Part shown: one piece after another, positions 7,957-16,103 of the stretch
How the letters are laid out: every line of letters starts with the position of its first letter
How positions within the stretch are numbered: position 1 is the first letter of the stretch
Source: Pseudoalteromonas distincta
GTDB lineage: Bacteria; Pseudomonadota; Gammaproteobacteria; Enterobacterales; Alteromonadaceae
Assembly: GCF_000814675.1 (NCBI RefSeq)
Contig: NZ_JWIG01000001.1
Coordinates: 818,471-882,470, forward strand
Direction of reading: 5' to 3'
Length of the DNA stretch: 64,000 nt
Position numbers and translations under genes: made by a program
The notes under the pieces: model-generated
Told to the model about the DNA's origin: nothing
What the model saw: the letters and a program-made list of their open reading frames with translations, nothing else
The model's database searches: none

Positions 7957-9309
7957 TTACTGATCAACGACTGCTATTTCTTGCTTTATTTTACTAATTT
8001 TTTTATAGAAAGGTTTATTTTTTCTAACCCCTGGGGGTAAAGTATCCATTGCTGATTTTGCCTCGTTTATACTCTCAAAGCTGCCAAATGTAACAACCCA
8101 CCATATTTGGTTATTTCGCTTCGTTTGGTAAGTGTGTGCTTGCTGCTGTAGATTGAATTGAGCAATGAAATTATCGCGAACTTCCTGCTGAGTTACCGCT
8201 AATAATTGAATAACACTATTTGTATCTGCTTGCTGCATATACCAAATATTATCTTGGCTGATCTGAGTTTGCTCTGCTGTATTTACTTTCTCTACTTTTA
8301 GAGCTTTAGATACAACGTCACCTGCTTCACTGCTTTTGTTTTTAACGCTATTATCAATAGCATTGTCTAATACCTTAACGGTATTTGCAGGTTCGGTAAG
8401 ACTTTGCATGATAGCAGGCACATCATTAATGTGTACGCTCTCAGGCTCAATATCTGGCTCAACTACTTCAGGGTCATTTAAGGTAACTACTGAGTCATTT
8501 TGCTTTATAACCGGCTCACTTAATTCCTCTACAGATATTGCTGTATTTAGGACTTGTGTTTCTTCCTGCTGATAATATTGTTGCCACCACTGCGTCATAT
8601 CAGACTTATAAAGCAGACCAATAATTAAAAGCATAATTAACAACATCAAAATCAATAAGTGCAATCGCCAAGATACTTTATCTTTAGCGATAATATCGGC
8701 TATGTGCTCACTAGGTTGCCAAGCAAGCAATAAACTGGGGTTACCATGAGCCTCGGCTAAAAAAGTACTAAAAACAGGGTCTTCATCATAAGGTAAATCA
8801 GTAAAGTACCACTGCAATAACATCTTGCTTTCTCGAAGCGTTAGTGGCTCCAAGTAAATTTCGACAGCGTCATTTAAAGCAAGTTTAGACTGTGATGCAA
8901 TTATGATATACAACGTATTAGGGCTATTTTTAGAAAGCAGCTCAAGCTCAATTAGTATCTCTTCAGATAGTTGCCTACCGCCATCAAGCACCCATAAACA
9001 AGGTCCGCACTGCTGTTGCTCAAGCAGCTGGTAATAGTTTTCAGGTAAACTTAAATTATGATCAACCAAAGGGGAATTAAAGCTTTGCTCTAATAAATCG
9101 CTCATTAGCTGAGCGTCAGTCATTTGTGCACTTACTTGCACAAACGCTTTATTAAAGTCATTGTATTTATCTGTAATGAAGGTTTCGAGCATATAACTTT
9201 TACCTAGCCCCGATGTGCCAAGTAAAACTATTAAATTTTGTCCGTACTCAAATTGCAGTGCGATTCTATCCACCAAAGCCGCACGGCTTGGTAAAATTTG
9301 TGACTGCAT
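7957..9309 (-). CDS. damX: DamX-like protein: AAA-type ATPase domain, membrane helix, SPOR domain
   Basis: The 450-residue protein has an N-terminal ATPase region with Walker A GTSGLGKS at 31-38 and a Walker B-like LWVLDG near 105. A membrane helix follows at about 222-240, then an acidic linker and a C-terminal SPOR domain from about 365 (IQLLAVTQQE, VVTFGSFESINEAKSAMD). SPOR domains bind denuded septal peptidoglycan, and DamX proteins are recruited to the division site. The position aroB-damX-dam matches E. coli, although E. coli DamX lacks an obvious intact ATPase. The ATG directly follows the aroB stop, so translation is probably coupled. The linker is rich in Val, Glu, Asn and Ser. Confidence 0.85.
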   Translation of the reverse strand: MQSQILPSRAALVDRIALQFEYGQNLIVLLGTSGLGKSYMLETFITDKYNDFNKAFVQVSAQMTDAQLMSDLLEQSFNSPLVDHNLSLPENYYQLLEQQQCGPCLWVLDGGRQLSEEILIELELLSKNSPNTLYIIIASQSKLALNDAVEIYLEPLTLRESKMLLQWYFTDLPYDEDPVFSTFLAEAHGNPSLLLAWQPSEHIADIIAKDKVSWRLHLLILMLLIMLLIIGLLYKSDMTQWWQQYYQQEETQVLNTAISVEELSEPVIKQNDSVVTLNDPEVVEPDIEPESVHINDVPAIMQSLTEPANTVKVLDNAIDNSVKNKSSEAGDVVSKALKVEKVNTAEQTQISQDNIWYMQQADTNSVIQLLAVTQQEVRDNFIAQFNLQQQAHTYQTKRNNQIWWVVTFGSFESINEAKSAMDTLPPGVRKNKPFYKKISKIKQEIAVVDQ

Positions 9310-10380
9310 TTACTGCTCGATTAAGTCTCTAACTTGGTCATCAGAGACATCATCAACTAATGCACACTGGCCAAATTGGGTAGGTAGAATAAAGCGTATA
9401 GTGCCTCTTTTATTCTTTTTGTCTTTACGCATATGCGTTAGGAACTGCTCGCTAGTCATTTTCTTTGGAATTTCTGTTGGTAAATTATATAGCTCAAGCA
9501 GCTTAATAATTCGATCAACTTCACTTGCGCTTAAATCTTGGCGTGTCTTAGCAAGTTTAGCTGCTAATACCATGCCTGTTGCAACAGCTTCGCCATGTAA
9601 CCAAACGCCGTAGCCCATTTCTGCCTCAATTGCATGGGCAAATGTATGACCTAAGTTTAATAAAGCACGTAAACCATGCTCTTTTTCATCTTGCGCAACT
9701 ATAAGTGCTTTTATTTCACAACATCTAAAAATAATGTGCTGTAAGCACGTTTCATCTAGTTGCTGCAAATTAGCTACGTTTCGCTCTAAGTATGCAAATA
9801 ATTCGGTATCGTAAATCAGACCATACTTAATTACTTCAGCCATACCTGCTGCAAACTCTCTTGCTGGTAGGGTGTGTAATGTTTGTGTATCAATAAAAAC
9901 CGCTTGAGGCTGATAAAATGCCCCTATCATATTTTTACCTAAAGGATGATTTACTGCCGTTTTACCACCTACCGATGAGTCAACCTGTGAAAGCACTGTC
10001 GTTGGTATTTGAATAAACGGTACGCCGCGCTGATAACACGCTGCTACAAAACCAGTTAGATCACCTATAACACCGCCACCTAACGCAATTAAACACGTAT
10101 CTCGGCCACAGTTATTTTTTAGTAAAAATGCTGATATTTTTTCAAACCATTCAAGTGATTTATATTGTTCACCGTCAGGAATAATAAAAGATAGCGGATT
10201 TTGATCTGCTAATGAGTCAAGTAACGCTTGTAAATATAAAGGCGCTATTGTGTCATTAGTAATGATGATAGGCCGACAATCACCAATGTGGTGAACCAGG
10301 CGGCCATTATCTTGAAGTGCAGATTGCCCAATATAAATAGGATAACTTCGCTCGTCCAAATTAACTGTTAATTTAAGCAT
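9310..10380 (-). CDS. aroB: 3-dehydroquinate synthase
   Basis: AroB is the second shikimate-pathway enzyme, converting DAHP to 3-dehydroquinate with NAD and a divalent metal. The 356-residue protein has the GGGVIGDLTGF nucleotide motif, IPTTVLSQVDSSVGGKTAVN and the metal-binding region with NLGHTFAHAIE and LHGEAVATGM. It lies 27 bases downstream of aroK and abuts the DamX gene with no gap. Length and motifs are normal. Confidence 0.97.
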   Translation of the reverse strand: MLKLTVNLDERSYPIYIGQSALQDNGRLVHHIGDCRPIIITNDTIAPLYLQALLDSLADQNPLSFIIPDGEQYKSLEWFEKISAFLLKNNCGRDTCLIALGGGVIGDLTGFVAACYQRGVPFIQIPTTVLSQVDSSVGGKTAVNHPLGKNMIGAFYQPQAVFIDTQTLHTLPAREFAAGMAEVIKYGLIYDTELFAYLERNVANLQQLDETCLQHIIFRCCEIKALIVAQDEKEHGLRALLNLGHTFAHAIEAEMGYGVWLHGEAVATGMVLAAKLAKTRQDLSASEVDRIIKLLELYNLPTEIPKKMTSEQFLTHMRKDKKNKRGTIRFILPTQFGQCALVDDVSDDQVRDLIEQ

Positions 10381-10407
10381 GCTTAGTTATTTCCTTATTA
10401 TTGGTTT

Positions 10408-10926
10408 TTAAAAATCTAATTTCTCGATGATTTGGTTAGCAACAACTTTAGCGCTTTGCTCATCGGTACGTACAACAAAATCGGCAACTTCTTTGTATAG
10501 GGGCTCGCGTTCTTCTGCTAAGCGCTCTAGTACGTTACGAGGTGCTTCTTCAGTTTGCAGTAATGGGCGACGCTTGTCGCGTTGCGTGCGTGCAACTTGC
10601 TTTTCTATAGGTGTCTCTAGGTATACAACGATACCTCGAGCCGAAAGCTTGTTTCGAACTTCTTTGCTCATTACTGAACCACCACCGGTAGCAAGTACAA
10701 TACCTTGCATCTCGGTTAAATCGCCAATAACAGACTCTTCTCGAAGTCTAAAGCCTTCTTCACCTTCAAGATCGAATACCCATGCAATATCTGCACCTGT
10801 GCGGCGTTCGATTTCTTGATCAGAATCAACAAATTCAAGGTGTAATTGGTCAGCGATGTGACGACCAATCGTGCTTTTGCCAGCCCCCATGGGGCCAACT
10901 AGAAATATATTACGTTTCTCAGCCAT
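10408..10926 (-). CDS. aroK: Shikimate kinase I
   Basis: The 172-residue P-loop kinase has GPMGAGKST at the start of the fold. The shikimate-binding D-x-D-x-E-I-E-R segment ([11 protein letters not shown]) follows, then the GGGSV loop (LATGGGSVM) and the R-P-L-L lid (RDKRRPLL). I place the start at the ATG at 10926, giving [12 protein letters not shown]. The TTG 18 bases upstream has no better ribosome site. It leads aroK-aroB-damX-dam, the classical order, and lies 184 bases downstream of pilQ. Confidence 0.96.
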   Translation of the reverse strand: MAEKRNIFLVGPMGAGKSTIGRHIADQLHLEFVDSDQEIERRTGADIAWVFDLEGEEGFRLREESVIGDLTEMQGIVLATGGGSVMSKEVRNKLSARGIVVYLETPIEKQVARTQRDKRRPLLQTEEAPRNVLERLAEEREPLYKEVADFVVRTDEQSAKVVANQIIEKLDF

Positions 10927-11110
10927 ATCTTTTAGTACAAACAAACTCTAAAATTTGAAATAAAACCCCGCCTAACGACCTGGCCCCAAAATTAAGGAGG
11001 GGATTATCTCAGTAATTGCAGGGGTATTTCAAGTCAATTAGAATAAAAAGCCATATAACGAGCAATTAATCTAAATAATCACCCGTTGGTTAACATAAAA
11101 CCACTGTATT

Positions 11111-13216
11111 TTAATCAATTTGTATTTTCGGTGTCACGAAAATAAGTAATTCACGCTTTTCATTAAACTCACTTGTGGTTTTAAATAGTCTTCCTACGTA
11201 AGGAATGTCACCTAAAATTGGCACTTTACTCGTAGTATTAATGATTTGCTGTTGGAAAATACCACCGAGTACTACGGTTTGGCCATTCTCGACTAACACT
11301 TGTGTTTGAATTTCTTGAGTATCAATAGACACAGCTTCACCAGTACCTGTTTGTACGGTATCACCACGTGTATCTTGAGTAATAATTAAATCTAGAATTA
11401 CTTTATTATCAGGTGTGATATGAGGTGTAACTTCTAAGCTCAGTACCGCTTTTTTAAAGCTTACGGTAGTAGCACCGCTTGAAGCTGACTCAGTATAAGG
11501 AATTTCAGTACCTTGCTCTATTCGGGCTTTTTGCTGATTAGCCGCTATGATACGTGGACTAGCAATAATCTCGCCTTTATTCTCTTCCTCAAGCGCACTT
11601 AGTTCTAAATCAATCAGCGTACCGTTAGCCAGTTTTGCTATGTGTAAGCCAATGCTAGCCGCAGGGTTAGTGATAGGTAAATTTACATTTAATCGGTCTG
11701 AAATACTTGGTGCATTTGAAGTAGATGTCGCATTATAAATACCTTCTGCGCCTTCAAGAGAGCCTGAAATACCAACACTACTGCCTTGGTCACTAAAGCC
11801 CCAACGTACGCCTAAGTCTTCGGTAACGTTATCGCGTACCGTTACCATTCGAGATTCTATTACAACCTGCTGCACTGGAATATCAAGCGTTTCAATCATG
11901 CGGCGGATATTTTCTATACTCTTAACAGTATCTTTTACTAACAATGTATTTGTACGTTGATCAACAGATACACTACCACGGGCAGTTATAATACTGTTTG
12001 TATCTGTTTTTAATAAGTCAGCAAAATTTTCGGCTTTAGCATAGTTTAATCGGATGTATTCACTATATAGAGGCTCTAAGTCTTCAACTTGCTGTTTAGC
12101 TTTTAAATCTTTGGCTTCACGCGCTGCAAGTTCTTCTGCAGGCGCTACCATTAATATAGAGCCATCCATGCGCTTATCTAGCCCTTTAATACGTAGTACT
12201 ACGTCAAGCGCTTGATCCCACGGTACACCATCTAGGCGCAGCGTTATATTGCCCGTTACTGAATCACTGGTTACTAAGTTAAAGTCGTTGTAACCCGCGA
12301 TAATTTGCAGTGCTGCGCGCACAGAGATATCTTGAAAATTTAAGGTCATAGGGCGACCTTGATACTCAACCCCACCATCTAAGTACGCATTTTGCGTTTC
12401 ATCTTTTTCTACTGTCAACGTTAAAATATTATCTATTTGCTGATACGTAAACGTGAACTGAGCATTAGGTTCGATAACAACACGACTTAAACCATCTTCT
12501 TTAAAAGTCTCGATATTACTGACAACAGTTCCAAAATCTAATACATCTAATTCATAAAGTAGATCGTCTAAAATATCGGTGTGATGAAAGTCAGCGTAAA
12601 TTTTCCCGCCACTTTCATGGACTTCAATTGCAGCTTGAGTGTCTTGTAAAAATACAAGTACTTTTGCTTCACCCTTCTCACCACGTCTAAAATCAATTGA
12701 CTGGATACGGTTAATGTAATTTCCACTTACATCACCTGAATCCATCACTACATCTTCATTTTCAGATTCTGTAAGAGGGTTATCAGAGACACGTATCGAT
12801 ACTAAATTGTTATGAACTTCAGTCTCATAAATTTTTAATCTATCTAAGTTTACCGTTACCTTTAAACCACTGTTAGTTAAAACATTAGTAACACTGCTAA
12901 TACCAGCTTGATTAACTTCAACATCATTTAAACCAACCTCTAACTCTGCAGTATCAAAAAACATTTCGATTCGGGCTGGGCTATTAAACACTTGAACTTT
13001 TGGTTCAAAGGTTAACTCTTCATCAAAAACAAGCTGTAATTCAGTTTCGCCTTTAAGTAATGGATTATAACGAACATCATAAAGCAATGGCCCAGCTATG
13101 GCTGAGTTTACAGTGACTAAAGCAACAGCAGCCAGTAATGTCCGTGAAATACGATGAAGCCAAAGTACATCCTTATGCATCCTATTTTTACCTTTTTTAT
13201 TATTAATTTGCGCCAT
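11111..13216 (-). CDS. pilQ: Type IV pilus secretin PilQ
   Basis: PilQ forms the outer-membrane channel for the type IV pilus. The 701-residue protein has a signal peptide (LLAAVALVTVNSAIAG), two N-terminal AMIN-like regions, an STN-like region around 290-340 (LNFQDISVRAALQIIAG), a NolW-type repeat around 390-450 and the C-terminal secretin domain ending in VPILGDIPYVGRLFK and a LLIFVTPKI strand. The start at 13216 (AGAGG 9 bases upstream) overlaps pilP by 14 bases. An internal ATG at 13180, just before the signal peptide, also has AAGG upstream at wider spacing and is a real alternative. It is the last gene of pilMNOPQ. Confidence 0.96.
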   Translation of the reverse strand: MAQINNKKGKNRMHKDVLWLHRISRTLLAAVALVTVNSAIAGPLLYDVRYNPLLKGETELQLVFDEELTFEPKVQVFNSPARIEMFFDTAELEVGLNDVEVNQAGISSVTNVLTNSGLKVTVNLDRLKIYETEVHNNLVSIRVSDNPLTESENEDVVMDSGDVSGNYINRIQSIDFRRGEKGEAKVLVFLQDTQAAIEVHESGGKIYADFHHTDILDDLLYELDVLDFGTVVSNIETFKEDGLSRVVIEPNAQFTFTYQQIDNILTLTVEKDETQNAYLDGGVEYQGRPMTLNFQDISVRAALQIIAGYNDFNLVTSDSVTGNITLRLDGVPWDQALDVVLRIKGLDKRMDGSILMVAPAEELAAREAKDLKAKQQVEDLEPLYSEYIRLNYAKAENFADLLKTDTNSIITARGSVSVDQRTNTLLVKDTVKSIENIRRMIETLDIPVQQVVIESRMVTVRDNVTEDLGVRWGFSDQGSSVGISGSLEGAEGIYNATSTSNAPSISDRLNVNLPITNPAASIGLHIAKLANGTLIDLELSALEEENKGEIIASPRIIAANQQKARIEQGTEIPYTESASSGATTVSFKKAVLSLEVTPHITPDNKVILDLIITQDTRGDTVQTGTGEAVSIDTQEIQTQVLVENGQTVVLGGIFQQQIINTTSKVPILGDIPYVGRLFKTTSEFNEKRELLIFVTPKIQID

Positions 13217-13742
13217 CTGTTGCCGCCTCTAACATTTCTAATTTCGTCAGGCGCTCTTTCCAACAGCCAGACCCATCAGGGATTAATTCCACTAATTCTA
13301 TATAGTCGTTGCTTACTCTTTTTACTTTGCCATCATAACTTCCAAGATAATTCCCTACCGTTACGCGGTGCAAAGTGTCATCTGTTGCTGTAATTAATGC
13401 CCATATTTGTCCACTAGAGCCAATTGTGCCTTTCATTGCTAAATTATCTAGCGGGTATTTCTCTAACGGTTCGCGGCGGCGCTCTTGATCTGGGTGCAAA
13501 CAGTTTTTTACTTGCGTTAGTTTATTTTGAATAATCTCAGGCTGAGGCGCTACAAACGGACTGCGTAGCTGACCAGCACTGTACTCAAATATTTCAAACT
13601 TTGTCAGTTCAGGGATCGACTCAACCCTTGGAGTTGTGCTTGCTTTTACCTGATCAATAAATTCTTTTTGCTCAGAAGTGTCATCATTACAACCCGCTAA
13701 AACAAATGCTATAGCTAAAGGTACTACGCGAAGGAGTTTCAT
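13203..13742 (-). CDS. pilP: Type IV pilus inner-membrane lipoprotein PilP
   Basis: The 179-residue protein has a type II signal with lipobox LAGC (Cys18) and the PilP core LKGTI-like motif (AMKGTIG), WALI and VTVGNYLGSYDGKV. PilP links the inner-membrane PilN/PilO dimer to the PilQ secretin in the periplasm. Its start overlaps the pilO stop by 4 bases and its stop overlaps the predicted pilQ start. Confidence 0.95.
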   Translation of the reverse strand: MKLLRVVPLAIAFVLAGCNDDTSEQKEFIDQVKASTTPRVESIPELTKFEIFEYSAGQLRSPFVAPQPEIIQNKLTQVKNCLHPDQERRREPLEKYPLDNLAMKGTIGSSGQIWALITATDDTLHRVTVGNYLGSYDGKVKRVSNDYIELVELIPDGSGCWKERLTKLEMLEAATDGAN

Positions 13743-14344
13743 TTTTTAACCCCTTCTTCATAACGATATGTTTTTGCAACAACACTGAATGTTAACTGTT
13801 TATCGCCCGATGATAAAATAGAAAAGTCATGTAAGCTTACAATCCGGGGTAACTGGGCCACTTTACCTACAAACTCACCAAACTCATGGTAGCTACCTAT
13901 TACTTCGATTTTAATCGGCAGCTCGGTATAAAATTCTTTCTCAACTTCTGGCAGCCAACCTATTTTTAAAAAAGTCAGACCACTCGTTGTCCCAACATAT
14001 GATAAATCATCAAGTAAACCAGGAGTTTCGTTCGAAGTGGGTAGACGCTTTAATAGCTGTGAAAACTTATCTTCCATTTCAATCATTTGTTGACGATATA
14101 TTTCAAGCTTGCTCGCTACTGCATACTTAGTTCGATAAGTTGTTCGTAGTTCAACTTCTTTTGCCACGGCACTATGGTAGCTGTCAATTTCATCAGAAAC
14201 TAATAGGCTATAACTAAAAAACAATACAAGGCCCGCAACAAATGTGCAGCAAATTGCTTTAACAGCAATTGGCCAATCACCAATGTTATCAAGCTCTATT
14301 TCATTCCAATCAATTTCACTCAGTGCTTTAAAATCAAGGTTCAT
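13739..14344 (-). CDS. pilO: Type IV pilus alignment protein PilO
   Basis: PilO is a bitopic inner-membrane protein that pairs with PilN. The start is placed at the ATG at 14344 (MNLDFKALSEIDWN) because GAGG lies 6 bases upstream; the TTG 24 bases earlier lacks a ribosome site. The protein has a short cytoplasmic tail, a membrane helix around residues 34-54 and a coiled coil. A ferredoxin-like periplasmic domain follows, with LPIKIEVIGSYHEFGEF and RIVSLHDFSI, both typical of PilO. It overlaps pilN by 11 bases. Confidence 0.94.
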   Translation of the reverse strand: MNLDFKALSEIDWNEIELDNIGDWPIAVKAICCTFVAGLVLFFSYSLLVSDEIDSYHSAVAKEVELRTTYRTKYAVASKLEIYRQQMIEMEDKFSQLLKRLPTSNETPGLLDDLSYVGTTSGLTFLKIGWLPEVEKEFYTELPIKIEVIGSYHEFGEFVGKVAQLPRIVSLHDFSILSSGDKQLTFSVVAKTYRYEEGVKK

Positions 14345-14906
14345 CGCTAACCTCACCAATTTTATCAAATGGTTTTACATAAAATTCCATATTAAAATCA
14401 CTAAGTAAACGCGAAGATTGATCGCCTGCAACAATGCCCTGCATTGAAGGGTTCTCTAGTAAATATGAGCTCTGTACTTGGCGGAGCATTGTTGATAGGC
14501 GGTTATTAGATTCACTACGTCCTAAAACATGTATTTGGCTGCCTTTACGCTCCAGTTTTGTTAAATAAACACCACCTGGCACTATTTTGGCAACTTCATC
14601 CATTATTTGCGTACCCAAATTACGGCTGCTTTGCAATTCTTCAATGAGCCTCATACGCTGTTGTAAATTTTCCTTTCTTTTATCTAAGCTTCGTATTTCA
14701 CTTATTTTTTTATCTAGCATGCTAATTTCTGAGCTTAAATAATTATTCTTTAAGTTTTGACCGTCTTTTAAAGCACTATAAAAAGAGCTTAATAAATACA
14801 TACTTGCAAAACAAAGTATAACGACACCAACAAGTATAGTTACAAATTTCTTTTTCGATTCTTCGCGTTGTGATTCACGCCAAGGCAGTAGATTTATATG
14901 TGGCAT
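14334..14906 (-). CDS. pilN: Type IV pilus assembly protein PilN
   Basis: The 190-residue protein begins MPHINLLPWRE, the conserved cytoplasmic peptide (INLLPWR) that binds PilM. A membrane helix at about 24-45, a coiled coil and a small periplasmic domain (VPGGVYLTKLERKGSQIHVLG) follow. It overlaps pilM by 13 bases and pilO by 11. Confidence 0.96.
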   Translation of the reverse strand: MPHINLLPWRESQREESKKKFVTILVGVVILCFASMYLLSSFYSALKDGQNLKNNYLSSEISMLDKKISEIRSLDKRKENLQQRMRLIEELQSSRNLGTQIMDEVAKIVPGGVYLTKLERKGSQIHVLGRSESNNRLSTMLRQVQSSYLLENPSMQGIVAGDQSSRLLSDFNMEFYVKPFDKIGEVSDEP

Positions 14907-15973
14907 GTTGAAAAACTCCTTAATGCCAACCCTGTTGCAATTGCAAACTGCGTTTTGTGACGCTGCATTATATTACGATCTACCTTTGGGGAAATTTCCA
15001 TATTTACAAAAGGCTCTGCAACAACGGAGTGGATACCGAGTTCTTCAATAAGCAATCGGTCGATACCTTTTATCATCGATGTACCGCCCGTTAATACAAT
15101 ATAATCTATTTGCTCTTTACCACTGGTTGTTAAAAACATTTGCACAGCTCTGCGAACTTGTTGAAGTAACGAAGTTTGAAAAGGGGCTAATACTTCAAAG
15201 GTATAGTTTGGCGGTAAATCACCAGATGTTTTGCCTATTTCGGCTTCATCAAAGCCTTTATTATAATAAGCAACAATACTATTTGTATATTGATCGCCAC
15301 CAAAAACTTGGTCACGGGTATAAATGGTTTCCCCAGCTTGCACAACACTCACAAGCATTAAAACTGCGCCAATATCGACCACAGCCACACACTTATTAAA
15401 TGCATCGCTAGGTAATTGTTGGTAGTAAACATCCATAGCACGGCTCAATGCGTAGCTTTCTACATCTACTATTTTGGCTTCTAAATTTGCGGCTTCTAAA
15501 GCGCCCACCCGTGCTTCAACACTCTCAGTACGAGCAGCCGAAAGCAATACATTCATTTTACTAGGATCGGCCTCATTCGTCGAAAGCTTCTCAAAATCGA
15601 GGCTCACTTCATCAAGCGGGTAAGGGATTAAACTATCAGCTTCAATTTCAATTTGCGATTCAAGTTCAGCATCTGTTAACGATACATCCATGAAGATCAC
15701 TTTTGTAATAACTGTTTGGCCAGAAACAGCCACTGCAGCAGATTTTAACGACTTCGGTAATTTTTTTCTTAATTTTGTAATAACGTTACCAATCGCTTCA
15801 ATATCTTGGATTGTGCGCTCACTCATCGCACCTTTTGGCATCGGCTCAATTGCAAGTGCTTCTAGTCGAAATCCAGTTTCAATTTCACGTAAAAGCACCG
15901 CTTTGATAGAGTGCGATCCAATATCAATTCCTACCATCATCGGGGACGGTTTTTGAAATAGTTGACTTAGCAT
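14894..15973 (-). CDS. pilM: Type IV pilus actin-like ATPase PilM
   Basis: The 359-residue cytoplasmic protein has the actin/FtsA-fold nucleotide motifs VGIDIGSHSIKAV near residue 15, VVDIGA around 190 and TGGTSMIKGID around 290. PilM docks on the PilN cytoplasmic peptide and couples the inner-membrane platform to the pilus motor. It is the first gene of pilMNOPQ and divergent from mrcA across 130 bases, as in other gammaproteobacteria. Confidence 0.96.
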   Translation of the reverse strand: MLSQLFQKPSPMMVGIDIGSHSIKAVLLREIETGFRLEALAIEPMPKGAMSERTIQDIEAIGNVITKLRKKLPKSLKSAAVAVSGQTVITKVIFMDVSLTDAELESQIEIEADSLIPYPLDEVSLDFEKLSTNEADPSKMNVLLSAARTESVEARVGALEAANLEAKIVDVESYALSRAMDVYYQQLPSDAFNKCVAVVDIGAVLMLVSVVQAGETIYTRDQVFGGDQYTNSIVAYYNKGFDEAEIGKTSGDLPPNYTFEVLAPFQTSLLQQVRRAVQMFLTTSGKEQIDYIVLTGGTSMIKGIDRLLIEELGIHSVVAEPFVNMEISPKVDRNIMQRHKTQFAIATGLALRSFSTCHI

Positions 15974-16103
15974 GTTTCAACTTGGCCTTTGTTTTAATAA
16001 TAAACAAGTTATAATTTTTATCTGAAAAAATATTATTCATTTTTTAATCAATATATACTAGCAGTCAAAACTCGCAATTGGGAGTCCATTTAGGGAAATA
16101 TAA

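Noticed and set aside
9215..9613. Plus-strand frame across the damX-aroB junction
   Set aside because: It is antisense to two well-supported genes and has no recognisable domain.
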